Source of the DNA: Dysgonamonadaceae bacterium
Lineage (GTDB): Bacteria > Bacteroidota > Bacteroidia > Bacteroidales > Azobacteroidaceae
Reading direction: 5' to 3'
DNA length: 12,807 bases
Assembly: GCA_031261015.1 (NCBI GenBank)
Contig: JAISKG010000152.1
Location: 1-12,807, forward strand
Part shown: piece by piece, positions 1 through 7,197 of the stretch
Numbering within the stretch: position 1 is the first letter of the stretch
Layout of the letters: each line of letters starts with the position of its first letter
Program-made: the position numbers and the translations under genes
The notes under the pieces: model-generated
Database searches by the model: none
What the model saw: the letters and a program-made list of their open reading frames with translations, nothing else
Told to the model about the DNA's origin: nothing

Positions 1-33
1 GACTTCGCCCAACATCTTAGTAACATTTGACAT
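1..33 (-). CDS. Possible start of a gene leaving the left edge
   Basis: On the minus strand an ATG at position 33 opens a frame of 11 codons (MSNVTKMLGEV) that stays open to the window edge. It begins 25 bp after the stop of the lipoprotein gene on the same strand, as the next gene of an operon would. No clear ribosome-binding site precedes it, which is normal in Bacteroidetes. Eleven codons are too few to recognise a family, and chance is a real alternative. Confidence 0.25.
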   Translation of the reverse strand, partial: MSNVTKMLGEV

Positions 34-58
34 CACACTATGGTGAACCGGGGAAATA

Positions 59-613
59 CTACCGCAAAATAAATGGCACAACTTGCCTAAATTCCTGAAA
101 AACATCTACTCTATTAGAATCTACTTTTTCTAATGGAATACCTTCCATATTCATTGTATAGGAAAAATCTTTAATTAATTTTATGTCCTTATCTGTTACC
201 AACATAAATTCTACCTCATATTGATAATCTTTTTCGGTTACTTTTATTTGATTATCAGCAAATTCATAGACAATTTTTGTTTGTCCCATTTCACCATAAA
301 TATTAATTTGACTTAAAACTATTTTTCCTTGCAGATAGTAAGCATTTACTTCTGCACCCTGACTGCTAATATCATAAATATCACATTGGTATTTGAGAGT
401 ATCTGATTCTGTTAAACCTAATCTTTTCATTGATAAAAGTATTTCTTGTCTAATAGAATCTAAATTAACATCGGTCTTTGGAGATATTAGACTTATATCT
501 TGCTTGATTACATAAACAGTATCAGATACCATAATATTATTGTTGTCCTTAATTTTCTGCCTTGAACAAGAAATAAATAAGGCAAATAAACAGATATAAA
601 TATATACTTTCAT
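59..613 (-). CDS. Hypothetical lipoprotein
   Basis: Protein of 184 residues starting MKVYIYICLFALFISC. The hydrophobic stretch followed by F-I-S-C is a lipoprotein signal (lipobox), with Cys16 as the likely lipidated residue, so the protein should be membrane-anchored in the envelope. I chose ATG at 613 rather than an in-frame upstream start at 661, because the longer form puts a charged stretch ahead of the signal peptide. The mature part is rich in Asp, Glu, Lys, Ile and Tyr, has no Cys after the lipobox, and matches no family I recognise. It lies 69 bp downstream of an ORF with an M15-peptidase-like end on the same strand, and no promoter box is seen between them, so the two may be co-transcribed. 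Base composition is clearly more AT-rich than the genes after 3640, suggesting acquired DNA. An immunity role for the neighbour is possible but only inferred. Confidence 0.7.
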   Translation of the reverse strand: MKVYIYICLFALFISCSRQKIKDNNNIMVSDTVYVIKQDISLISPKTDVNLDSIRQEILLSMKRLGLTESDTLKYQCDIYDISSQGAEVNAYYLQGKIVLSQINIYGEMGQTKIVYEFADNQIKVTEKDYQYEVEFMLVTDKDIKLIKDFSYTMNMEGIPLEKVDSNRVDVFQEFRQVVPFILR

Positions 614-682
614 TGGTTTGCTCTTTTTATGGTAACGTAAGTAAAAAACCGTTTGTATCACGAGGAAGACTTCTTAATTGTT

Positions 683-1039
683 TCATTGTCTTATTATGTT
701 ATACTCAATATGGGCAGGGTCAAAGAAATCTTTCCAATCACCTCCCCACATTAAACCCAGATACGGACTGATGTACGCCGTAAACTTGGTCGTTCCCGTC
801 TGCCCGCCACTGAAAACATCATTTACATAAATGCTTTCGTTGTCGCCAGTGTTGAATAAGGTCGAGAATAAAGGATCGTATCTATAAGCTACTGAGGCAG
901 TTTCGTTTTTTAAATAAGATGAAAATAAGGTTTTATAATACCTTCTTTGTGACCTTATCGGCAACAAAACAACCTTCGTAGCAGCAGGATAACAATTATG
1001 ATCTGTAAACCTTATTCGATTATTTCTATAAAAATTCAT
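683..1039 (-). pseudogene. ORF with the C-terminal end of an M15-type (VanY/endolysin-like) peptidase domain, probably a remnant
   Basis: The frame encodes 118 residues from ATG at 1039; a TTG at 1078 is an alternative start, and an in-frame stop at 1103-1105 bounds it. Residues 94-113 contain the motif W98-G-G-D-W-K followed by F-x-D107-P-A-H110-x-E. This strongly resembles the last catalytic motif of M15 D-Ala-D-Ala carboxypeptidase or L-Ala-D-Glu endopeptidase domains, where Asp and His act in catalysis and zinc binding. The first zinc motif of the family (SxHxxGxAxD) is not visible in this frame, and the roughly 95 residues before the motif are not recognisable. The gene is therefore probably a broken remnant or a very diverged small protein. 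M15 domains are known as toxin tips of polymorphic or Rhs-type proteins and as phage lysins, so an effector fragment is plausible. A lipoprotein gene follows 69 bp downstream. Confidence 0.5.
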
Positions 1040-1056
1040 ACAGCTACAACGTTTTG

Positions 1057-1064
1057 CAAAATTA
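1057..1064 (-). promoter_or_regulatory. Possible -7 promoter box for the M15-like ORF
   Basis: Read on the minus strand this is TAATTTTG, a match to the Bacteroidetes -7 consensus TAnnTTTG, 17 bp before the ATG at 1039. No properly spaced -33 TTTG is seen, and the DNA is AT-rich, so a chance match is possible. If real, it supports ATG 1039 as the start and means the short ORF is still expressed. Confidence 0.3.
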
Positions 1065-1105
1065 CTCTTTTCCGGCAAATAACAATCTTTATTCGTTTTA
1101 TTTTA

Positions 1106-1168
1106 ACAAAGCTACACTTTGTGGCCAATGTGGACATTGGTATTTAGAACGACAGCATGTGGACGTGC
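1106..1168. repeat. Cluster of three short inverted repeats (structured intergenic element)
   Basis: Three small dyads follow one another. At 1106-1122, ACAAAG and CTTTGT flank a 5-base loop. At 1125-1140, CCAATGT and ACATTGG flank GG, a perfect 7-bp stem. At 1155-1168, GCATGT and ACGTGC flank GG, with one G-T pair. The last two share the core TGTGGAC. Nothing downstream looks like a T-run, so these are not ordinary terminators. The element lies in the non-coding stretch 1079-1432, which otherwise holds only the promoter of the next gene. Confidence 0.5.
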
Positions 1169-1349
1169 CGCCTTAACTGCCTCGCAATATGAACCGCGTT
1201 GCTAACATTGAATGCAATATTCTTTTCGAATGGCGCTTCAAAAAAAGAATTAACCAGAAAAGTATTATTTTTTAGTTTTATTTGCTAACTTTCTTTCTAT
1301 GCAATAGGTTAAAAAAAACTAATTTATGAATTTGAAATACAAAAAGACG

Positions 1350-1357
1350 TATCTTTG
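1350..1357 (+). promoter_or_regulatory. -7 promoter box for the beta-barrel gene
   Basis: TATCTTTG fits the Bacteroidetes -7 consensus TAnnTTTG exactly. A TTTG at 1331-1334 could serve as the -33 box, though the 15-bp spacer is shorter than usual. Transcription would start near 1364, giving a leader of about 70 bases before the ATG at 1433. That leader is A-rich close to the start codon, which is typical for efficient translation in this phylum. Confidence 0.55.
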
Positions 1358-1432
1358 CAAAATGAAAATGCAATTTTCGGGGTGGATTCCAAAAAACCTT
1401 TAAAAGAGTAGGAATTTTTAAAAACAAAAAAA

Positions 1433-2188
1433 ATGAAAACGTTTAGAAAGATTTTTTTAGCAGTAACATTTGTTCTTATCGCCGTTTCGGCTAATGCGCA
1501 ATTTAGTTATGGAGTAAAGGCAGGGCTTAACCTTTCAACCCTTAATGGCTTGAAAGACGCTTTAGCAGAGGGAGAAAATAGCAATTATAAACCCGGATTC
1601 CATATAGGAGTTGCAGCTCAGTATATGTTTACTCCTCAAGCGGGTATCGAAACCGGCTTGTATTATACTACATTAGGAGTAAAAACAAGCTTGGATTATT
1701 CTGAAGAGGCAGGGGGGATCAAGGTAAGTATGAAAGAAGAAACAACACTTAGTCCCGCCTATCTTCAATTGCCGGTATCTTTCTTGTATAAATTTCAAAT
1801 AGGAGAAGGTTTATCCTTATATCCTCAAGTAGGTATTTATTTGGGATATGGTATAGGAGGAAAAATCAAAGCTAAAGTTACCGGAGATTTCGCGGGAATA
1901 TCAGCCAATAGGACGATGGAAAGAAATTTCTTCGGTGAAGATGCTATGAAAATTACAGAGGGAGAAGGTAAAGGTGAAACAGAAACAGTAAAAACCGAAT
2001 TTACTAATCGCTTTGATTTGGGTGGAACTGTAGGTCTTAATCTTCAATACACTAACTTTGTTTTTGGCGTAGGTTATGACCTGGGTTTATTGAAAGTGAA
2101 TAAAGAAGAAATTGAAGGCGAAGCAGGTAAGAAACTGTCTGACTGGAAAAACGGCAACATCCGCGTTTCAGTAGGTTATTTCTTCTAA
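1433..2188 (+). CDS. Outer-membrane beta-barrel (porin family) protein
   Basis: Protein of 251 residues with a clear signal peptide: Lys/Arg start, hydrophobic core, and a cleavage site after SANA, before QFSYGVKAG at about residue 23. The mature part alternates aromatic or hydrophobic and polar residues in strand-like segments with many Gly and Tyr. It opens with the YGVKAGLNLS phrase typical of the Bacteroidetes outer-membrane beta-barrel family (PF13568-like) and ends in Phe after a GYFF strand, as barrel proteins recognised by the BAM machinery do. Length fits an 8- to 10-strand barrel. A Glu/Lys-rich stretch around residues 165-190 is probably an extracellular or periplasmic loop. Substrate and exact role cannot be told. 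The gene has its own promoter and ends at a terminator shared with the convergent radical SAM gene. Confidence 0.85.
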   Translation: MKTFRKIFLAVTFVLIAVSANAQFSYGVKAGLNLSTLNGLKDALAEGENSNYKPGFHIGVAAQYMFTPQAGIETGLYYTTLGVKTSLDYSEEAGGIKVSMKEETTLSPAYLQLPVSFLYKFQIGEGLSLYPQVGIYLGYGIGGKIKAKVTGDFAGISANRTMERNFFGEDAMKITEGEGKGETETVKTEFTNRFDLGGTVGLNLQYTNFVFGVGYDLGLLKVNKEEIEGEAGKKLSDWKNGNIRVSVGYFF

Positions 2189-2209
2189 AGAATAATTATT
2201 TTCTAACAT

Positions 2210-2249
2210 AAAAAGCATCCGGTACAATGAATGGGCCGGATGCTTTTTT
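2210..2249. terminator. Bidirectional intrinsic terminator
   Basis: A 13-bp perfect stem (2210-2222 with 2236-2248, core GCATCCGG/CCGGATGC) has a 13-base loop and is flanked by an A-run on one side and a T-run on the other. It can therefore stop transcription from both sides. It sits between the convergent beta-barrel gene and the radical SAM gene, and its right arm touches the stop codon of the radical SAM gene (2248-2250). Confidence 0.88.
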
Positions 2250-3486
2250 ATGTTGCGTGGGCATATTTCCAAATATCACTCTCGATACAGACATTCAAGC
2301 CGCGCGTTGCGGGCGGCACAAGTCCGTATTTCACATACAAATTTGCAAACAGTTCTTTGACGCGCTGGTAATAATCCAGTTCCGGCGGCGTCATGCTGCC
2401 ACATACCGGACGACCCATAGGCATCCACACCGAGGCTGCCGGCAAGATGCCGCGCTTGGCGAGTTCTGTTGCGCCGGCGCGCAATGATTCAAAAGGCTCA
2501 ATACCGATGATGAAATTGGAAAACGCCTTGCTTGCGCCGTATTTTTCCGCCGTATAGGTCAGAATATCAAGATGTCGTTCGCGTGTTGTATAAACAATTT
2601 TACCGGGAGTAACATGCCGGGCGAGTTCCAAATTCCAGAGTTCCAGACTGCAAGCGATGCGGGAAGCGCCAAGCTCAAAATATGTGTCAATCAGCGTGGC
2701 ATCTTTCGGTGGTGTGATGTACAGCAGAAGTTCCTCAATACGTTCTTTTCTCGCAGGTTCTGCTGCGATGGCTTCGAGGTACGAGCGGATATATGCAGCT
2801 TCGGACACCCCGTTGAATGTTGAGCCACCTGTAATTTGAATATTAGTTGTTCTGACTTTTTCCAAGGCATATTTCACGATTTCCACAACATCTGCCGCTT
2901 TGAGCGCTGCCGGCAGTGATTTTTTCTTACGCGCAAGCGCCTCGAAATCGCTACCGGAAAAACAAAACTCGCAAGGTTTGCCTGCCGCTGCATATTCGCA
3001 CGTCCACAAACATTGAAATGAAACCCAATCAAGTCCTTGCAACACAGCATTCCCAACGAAACGGCAACCGGAAGATGTTTTTTGCCGGTAAAAATCCGTT
3101 CGGGGCGGGAGCGAAACGGTATCCACATATTCATCGCTGCAAAACAGTGCAGGTGCGTTTTCGTATAGACGCAGTGAAAACGGTGTTTGAAGTTGCGAAG
3201 CGTATCTTAACAACTTTAAATTGCTCCACGACAATATGCCCGATAAGTATTTTAAATGAAAGCCCATGTCGGTAAGTTGTACGATCGTGCCGTCCGACAG
3301 CAGGAAGCAGTTACATGTCAGAGGGTTCATATCCAAGCGATGTGTTTCGGAAAAGCGGCGATAAACTTCTTTATCGACTTTTAATCCCCGACTGACAACC
3401 AGCGCTTTCAGTTCTACGGAATCGATTTCCATGTTCCGGTAACGGTATTTTTTCAGCCATTTTTTTCGGCTATCTACCACGATCAT
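2248..3486 (-). CDS. Radical SAM protein of unassigned subfamily
   Basis: Protein of 412 residues. Cysteines C159, C163, C172 and C175 give the pattern CX3CX8CX2C. The C163-X8-C172-X2-C175 part probably holds the [4Fe-4S] cluster that cleaves S-adenosylmethionine, with spacing like the Elp3 type (CX9CX2C) rather than the usual CX3CX2C. A GGS at 220-222 after a beta strand (NIQIT) fits the SAM-binding GGE position, and later segments (LLLYITPP, SRIACSLEL, SNFIIGIEP) fit the strands of the radical SAM barrel. About 150 residues precede the cluster motif, including C58 and C60, and form no domain I recognise. The reaction is unknown; a biotin-synthase-related (COG2516-like) assignment is possible. 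The start at 3486 is used; Met19 (ATG at 3432) is an alternative. The gene is single, divergent from guaD, and ends at the shared terminator. Confidence 0.85.
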   Translation of the reverse strand: MIVVDSRKKWLKKYRYRNMEIDSVELKALVVSRGLKVDKEVYRRFSETHRLDMNPLTCNCFLLSDGTIVQLTDMGFHLKYLSGILSWSNLKLLRYASQLQTPFSLRLYENAPALFCSDEYVDTVSLPPRTDFYRQKTSSGCRFVGNAVLQGLDWVSFQCLWTCEYAAAGKPCEFCFSGSDFEALARKKKSLPAALKAADVVEIVKYALEKVRTTNIQITGGSTFNGVSEAAYIRSYLEAIAAEPARKERIEELLLYITPPKDATLIDTYFELGASRIACSLELWNLELARHVTPGKIVYTTRERHLDILTYTAEKYGASKAFSNFIIGIEPFESLRAGATELAKRGILPAASVWMPMGRPVCGSMTPPELDYYQRVKELFANLYVKYGLVPPATRGLNVCIESDIWKYAHAT

Positions 3487-3505
3487 TTTCTGTTTATTAT
3501 TTTGA

Positions 3506-3513
3506 CAAAAATA
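3506..3513 (-). promoter_or_regulatory. -7 promoter box for the radical SAM gene
   Basis: On the minus strand this reads TATTTTTG, matching TAnnTTTG, 19 bp before the ATG at 3486. The leader would be only about a dozen bases. No -33 TTTG is seen at the right distance, and the region is AT-rich, so this is a moderate call. Confidence 0.45.
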
Positions 3514-3610
3514 TAAATTATATTTGAATTATACGAGAACTCTCCCGCCGGTGTGTAGATGAAGGTATGAAATTTATCCGATAATTTCCACAAAATATTT
3601 TTGATTTTCG

Positions 3611-3618
3611 TAACTTTG
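3611..3618 (+). promoter_or_regulatory. -7 promoter box for guaD
   Basis: TAACTTTG matches TAnnTTTG, 21 bp before the ATG at 3640. This gives a very short leader and argues for that ATG over an in-frame TTG at 3601, which lies upstream of the box. The -33 element is not evident. Confidence 0.5.
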
Positions 3619-3639
3619 TCGTACAAATTTGAAATAACT

Positions 3640-4110
3640 ATGTCCTACAACGAAAAATTCATGCGCCGCGCCATCGAGCTTTCCGTCCGCAACGTGGAGG
3701 AAGGCGGCGGCCCCTTCGGCGCAGTCATCGTGAAAAACGGCGAAATCATTGCCGAAGGAACCAACCGCGTAACTGCCGACCACGACCCGACCGCTCATGC
3801 TGAAGTAAGTGTTATCCGTAAAGCAGCCAAGCAATTAGATACATTTGACCTTTCCGGCTGCGATATTTACAGTTCGTGCGAACCTTGTCCGATGTGCCTC
3901 GGCGCAATTTATTGGGCGCACCTTGATAATCTTTATTACGGCAACACCAAAGCCGATGCAAAAGCCATCGGTTTCGACGATTCGTTTATTTACGACGAAA
4001 TAAATCTTTTGCCGGAAGAGCGCCAGCTAAAAACTTCTCAATATTTATCCGAAGAAGCCATTGCCGCTTTTGAAAAATGGAGGGATAAAGAAGATAAAGT
4101 AGAGTATTAA
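3640..4110 (+). CDS. guaD: Guanine deaminase (cytidine-deaminase fold)
   Basis: Protein of 156 residues, the same length as Bacillus subtilis GuaD as I recall it, and similar along its whole length. It hydrolyses guanine to xanthine and ammonia in the cytosol, a purine salvage and nitrogen-recovery step. The zinc site is H53-A-E55 with C83-P-M-C86. E55 is the proton shuttle, and the positions coincide with those of the B. subtilis enzyme. The stretches GGPFGAVIVK, DPTAHAEV, CEPCPMCLGAIYWA and GFDDSFIY, and the C-terminal Glu-Tyr, are hallmarks separating GuaD from tRNA adenosine deaminase TadA. I chose the ATG at 3640 because homologues begin there and a promoter box lies between it and the upstream in-frame start. 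Its stop codon overlaps the convergent meaB stop by 4 bp, so there is no room for a terminator between them. Confidence 0.87.
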   Translation: MSYNEKFMRRAIELSVRNVEEGGGPFGAVIVKNGEIIAEGTNRVTADHDPTAHAEVSVIRKAAKQLDTFDLSGCDIYSSCEPCPMCLGAIYWAHLDNLYYGNTKADAKAIGFDDSFIYDEINLLPEERQLKTSQYLSEEAIAAFEKWRDKEDKVEY

Positions 4111-5201
4111 CTTTTTTGCCTGAAATACAAATCCAACATTTGCTTAGCTGCCATAAACGAGCTGATTTCGGCATTGAGCACTTGTTGTTCCTTGATTTTC
4201 AATTCTTTTTCTATTTCCGACGAATGATAAAAATGATTTTTTAATTGTTCGTTGATGCTGCTGTACATCCAAAATTTCGCTTGCGAATGGTGGTTGGAGT
4301 TGAAATAACCGTTTTCTTTCACAAAAGCGATGTATTCGTAAACCATGTCCCAAATTTCGGTGATACCGGTTTTGTTCTTTGCCGAATATGTGAGGACTTT
4401 CGGACTCCAACCCGAAGGCGGTAAAGGGAAAAGGTGCAGCGCATTACGATACTGCGCCGCCGATAAATTGGCGCGGTCGATGTTCGTGCCGTCAGCTTTA
4501 TTGACGATAATCCCGTCGGCCATCTCCATGATGCCGCGTTTGATGCCTTGCAACTCATCGCCTGTTCCCGGAACCTGAATCAGCAGGAAAAAATCGACCA
4601 TCGAATGGACGGCCGTTTCGGATTGTCCTACGCCGACCGTTTCGACAAAGACCGTATCGAATCCGGCAGCTTCGCATAAAATGATGGTTTCGTGCGTTTT
4701 ACGGGCAACTCCGCCCAGTGAGCCGGCCGACGGTGAGGGCCGGATAAAAGCGCTCGGTTCGCGCGATATGTCTTCCATACGGGTTTTATCGCCCAGGATA
4801 CTGCCTTTGGAGCGTTCGCTGCTGGGGTCGATCGCCAACACAGCTAATTTTTTCCCGCGATCGCGAATCAGGTGCATGCCGAAAACGTCGATCGAAGTGC
4901 TTTTGCCTGCGCCCGGAACTCCGGTGATCCCGATGCGTACCGAATGGCCGGAATAGGGCAGGCATTTTTCGATTACTTCCTGCGCCAGCGCTTGGTGCTC
5001 GTTTTTCTGACTTTCGACCAAAGTCACCGCTTGGCTCAGCACAGTGATATTCCCTTTCAGGATTTGCTCTATGTATTCCGCTGCCGTAAATTCGTGCCGG
5101 TGTTTTCTTTTCTTCAAATAGGGATTAACGGCCGGAGGCGATGCAATTCCTTGAGCAACACTCAGTCCCGTATAATGAAGATCGTTTTCAATATGGTGCA
5201 T
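4107..5201 (-). CDS. meaB: Methylmalonyl-CoA mutase-associated GTPase MeaB
   Basis: Protein of 364 residues of the G3E-type MeaB/ArgK GTPase family. MeaB proteins protect and reload adenosylcobalamin-dependent methylmalonyl-CoA mutase, which links succinyl-CoA and propionyl-CoA metabolism, in the cytosol. Visible motifs are the Walker A loop GVPGAGKS at 94-101, the IDPSSERSKGSILGDKTRM stretch at about 124-142, ETVGVGQSE at 187-195 (switch region), and the guanine-specifying NKAD at 234-237. A helical region after 280 fits the C-terminal dimerisation arm. The N-terminal 85 residues are helical and fit the family. Length is normal. No mutase gene lies in the window, so the partner must be elsewhere. 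The gene has its own promoter, divergent from metG, and ends with a 4-bp overlap against guaD. Confidence 0.92.
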   Translation of the reverse strand: MHHIENDLHYTGLSVAQGIASPPAVNPYLKKRKHRHEFTAAEYIEQILKGNITVLSQAVTLVESQKNEHQALAQEVIEKCLPYSGHSVRIGITGVPGAGKSTSIDVFGMHLIRDRGKKLAVLAIDPSSERSKGSILGDKTRMEDISREPSAFIRPSPSAGSLGGVARKTHETIILCEAAGFDTVFVETVGVGQSETAVHSMVDFFLLIQVPGTGDELQGIKRGIMEMADGIIVNKADGTNIDRANLSAAQYRNALHLFPLPPSGWSPKVLTYSAKNKTGITEIWDMVYEYIAFVKENGYFNSNHHSQAKFWMYSSINEQLKNHFYHSSEIEKELKIKEQQVLNAEISSFMAAKQMLDLYFRQKS

Positions 5202-5229
5202 AGACCTTTACGCTTGGAGATTTGACATG

Positions 5230-5237
5230 CAAAGGTA
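5230..5237 (-). promoter_or_regulatory. -7 promoter box for meaB
   Basis: On the minus strand this reads TACCTTTG, an exact match to TAnnTTTG, 28 bp before the meaB ATG at 5201. It fits a transcription start about 20 bases before the start codon. No clear -33 TTTG is seen. Confidence 0.55.
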
Positions 5238-5419
5238 GTAACTTTAAGAGAGAAACTTGTGAAGATGCAAGGAATTTTTGTGAAAAATTTATTTGCTATC
5301 TATTTTTACTGTTTCTGGAAATATATTTTGATTTTTGATGTGAATCCTATTCCGGAATACTCGGGAAAACAGGAAATGATGGAAATGGCATGAACTTAGA
5401 TTAAACAAAATCTTTTCAT

Positions 5420-5427
5420 TATCTTTG
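5420..5427 (+). promoter_or_regulatory. -7 promoter box for metG
   Basis: TATCTTTG matches TAnnTTTG, 27 bp before the metG ATG at 5455. It overlaps an in-frame TTG at 5425, which rules that codon out as the start. The 250-bp gap between meaB and metG (5202-5454) holds only these two divergent promoters; I see no RNA gene or riboswitch in it. Confidence 0.6.
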
Positions 5428-5454
5428 CACTTCAATTTGAAAATCCCAAAGTGT

Positions 5455-7131
5455 ATGGATAAAAAATTCAAACGTACCTTGATTACATCGGCCCTGCCTT
5501 ACGCTAATGGCCCCGTGCATATCGGCCATTTAGCCGGAGTTTATGTTCCTGCGGATATCTACGCACGCTATTTACGCCTCAAAGGCGAGGAAACGTTGTT
5601 TATCGGCGGTTCCGACGAGCATGGTGTGCCTATCGCCCTCAAAGCCAAAGCGGAAGGTAAAACACCGCAGGAGATCGTGGATCGTTACCATTTCCTCATC
5701 AAGAAATCATTTGAAGATTTTGGAATCACGTTTGATATTTATTCCCGTACGTCTTCGGAAATTCACCGGAAAACCGCGGCGGATTTCTTCCGAAAATTGT
5801 ACGACAAAGGCGAGTTTATCGAGAAAACTTCCGAACAATATTACGACGAAGAAGCGAAGCAATTTTTGGCCGACCGCTACATCACCGGCACCTGTCCGCA
5901 TTGCGGCAACGAGCGCGCTTACGGCGACCAGTGCGAAGCTTGCGGCACCTCGTTGAGTCCGTTGGACTTGATTCATCCGCAATCGGCTATTTCGGGAAGC
6001 ATTCCTGTTTTGAAAGAAACCAAGCATTGGTACTTGCCATTAGACAAACACGAGCCTTGGCTTAAAGAATGGATCCTCAACCAGCACACCGAATGGAAAT
6101 CCAACGTTTACGGCCAATGCAAATCGTGGCTGGAAATGGGATTGCAGCCGCGCGCCGTAAGCCGCGACCTCGACTGGGGCGTGCCCGTCCCCGTAGAAGG
6201 AGCCGAAGGTAAAGTGCTTTACGTCTGGTTCGACGCTCCGATCGGCTATATCTCCAATACAATTGAACATTCGCCGGACGAATGGGAGAAATGGTGGAAA
6301 GATGAAGACACGAAACTCCTCCATTTCATCGGGAAAGACAACATCGTTTTCCATTGCATCGTCTTCCCGTCGATGCTAAAAGCCGACGGAAGTTACATCC
6401 TGCCCGAAAACGTGCCGGCCAACGAATTTTTGAACCTCGAAGGCGAAAAAATCTCAACCTCCCGCAACTGGGCGGTTTGGCTGCACGAATACCTTGAAGA
6501 TTTCCCCGGCAAGCAGGATGTTTTGCGCTACGTCTTAACCGCCAATGCGCCCGAAACGAAAGACAACGATTTTACTTGGAAAGATTTTCAAGCGCGCAAC
6601 AATAACGAACTCGTCGCCGTCCTCGGCAATTTCGTGAATCGCGTTTTGGTGCTAACACACAAATATTTCGACGGAAAAGTCCCCGCTCGCAACGAGTTGA
6701 CTGATTACGATCGCGAAGTCGTCGCCGAATTAGCCGGCGTCAAGCCGCTTTTGGAAAGTAACCTCAATCAATTCCGTTTTCGCGAAGCTTTGAAGGAAGC
6801 AATGAACTTAGCCCGCTTGGGAAATAAATACTTGGCCGATACCGAGCCGTGGAAAGTTGCGAAAACCGACTTGGAACGCACGGCTACTATCCTGAATATC
6901 AGCTTGCAAATCACTGCTAATCTGGCTGTTGCTTTCGAGCCTTTTTTGCCGTTTACCTCAGAAAAAATCAGGCAGATGATCGACAAAAGCAGTTTCCGCT
7001 GGGAAGAGCTGGGCAGCCTTGATCTTTTGTCTGCGGGTCATGCGCTCCAAGCGCCGAAATTGCTGTTTGAGAAAATTGAGGATGAGGCGATGGAGAGGCA
7101 GGTAGAGAAATTGCGGCGCCCTACTGATTGA
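5455..7131 (+). CDS. metG: Methionyl-tRNA synthetase lacking the C-terminal tRNA-binding domain
   Basis: Protein of 558 residues, a class I aminoacyl-tRNA synthetase that charges initiator and elongator tRNA-Met with methionine. The catalytic signature HIGH is at 22-25 and the KMSKS equivalent is KISTS at 332-336. The connective insertion carries one zinc-binding set, C147-X2-C150-X9-C160-X2-C163. The helical anticodon-binding domain spans roughly 380-545. Bacteroides-type MetG is normally about 680 residues and ends in a Trbp111/EMAPII-like domain used for dimerisation and tRNA binding. Here the frame stops straight after the end of the anticodon domain ([12 protein letters not shown]). No such domain follows in any frame. 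The catalytic core is intact, so the enzyme should work, perhaps as a monomer. ATG 5455 is chosen because the family begins there and it lies behind a promoter box. Confidence 0.95.
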   Translation: MDKKFKRTLITSALPYANGPVHIGHLAGVYVPADIYARYLRLKGEETLFIGGSDEHGVPIALKAKAEGKTPQEIVDRYHFLIKKSFEDFGITFDIYSRTSSEIHRKTAADFFRKLYDKGEFIEKTSEQYYDEEAKQFLADRYITGTCPHCGNERAYGDQCEACGTSLSPLDLIHPQSAISGSIPVLKETKHWYLPLDKHEPWLKEWILNQHTEWKSNVYGQCKSWLEMGLQPRAVSRDLDWGVPVPVEGAEGKVLYVWFDAPIGYISNTIEHSPDEWEKWWKDEDTKLLHFIGKDNIVFHCIVFPSMLKADGSYILPENVPANEFLNLEGEKISTSRNWAVWLHEYLEDFPGKQDVLRYVLTANAPETKDNDFTWKDFQARNNNELVAVLGNFVNRVLVLTHKYFDGKVPARNELTDYDREVVAELAGVKPLLESNLNQFRFREALKEAMNLARLGNKYLADTEPWKVAKTDLERTATILNISLQITANLAVAFEPFLPFTSEKIRQMIDKSSFRWEELGSLDLLSAGHALQAPKLLFEKIEDEAMERQVEKLRRPTD

Positions 7132-7152
7132 TATTCCTGATTTCTCATGCTG

Positions 7153-7197
7153 CAAAACAAAAAACCGGGCGCCCTACCAATCGGCCAAAGCGCCCGG
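7153..7197 (-). terminator. Intrinsic terminator of the starch operon
   Basis: An 8-bp perfect GC-rich stem (CCGGGCGC at 7165-7172, GCGCCCGG at 7190-7197) encloses a 17-base loop. On the minus strand it is followed at once by a T-rich run (complement of 7153-7164), which makes it a strong terminator for the minus-strand operon. It lacks a T-run on the plus strand, so it would act less well for metG, which ends 33 bp to its left. Confidence 0.85.

Noticed and set aside
1141..1210. Integron attC-like site, suggested by GTTA / TAAC pairs
   Set aside because: The core sites do not fit the GTTRRRY and RYYYAAC consensus, and no integrase is present.
1079..1300. Missing N-terminal half of the M15 domain in another minus-strand frame
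   Set aside because: I read the minus-strand frames for an SxHxxGxAxD-type motif and found only short frames broken by stops; no frameshifted continuation is supported.
1362..1403. 13-codon frame in the leader of the beta-barrel gene (MKMQFSGWIPKNL)
   Set aside because: It starts within a base or two of the predicted transcription start and has no run of regulatory codons or attenuator stem. It looks like chance in A-rich DNA.
5543..5956. Plus-strand open frame inside metG in another frame
   Set aside because: Out-of-frame shadow of the well-supported metG; basic, low-information translation.
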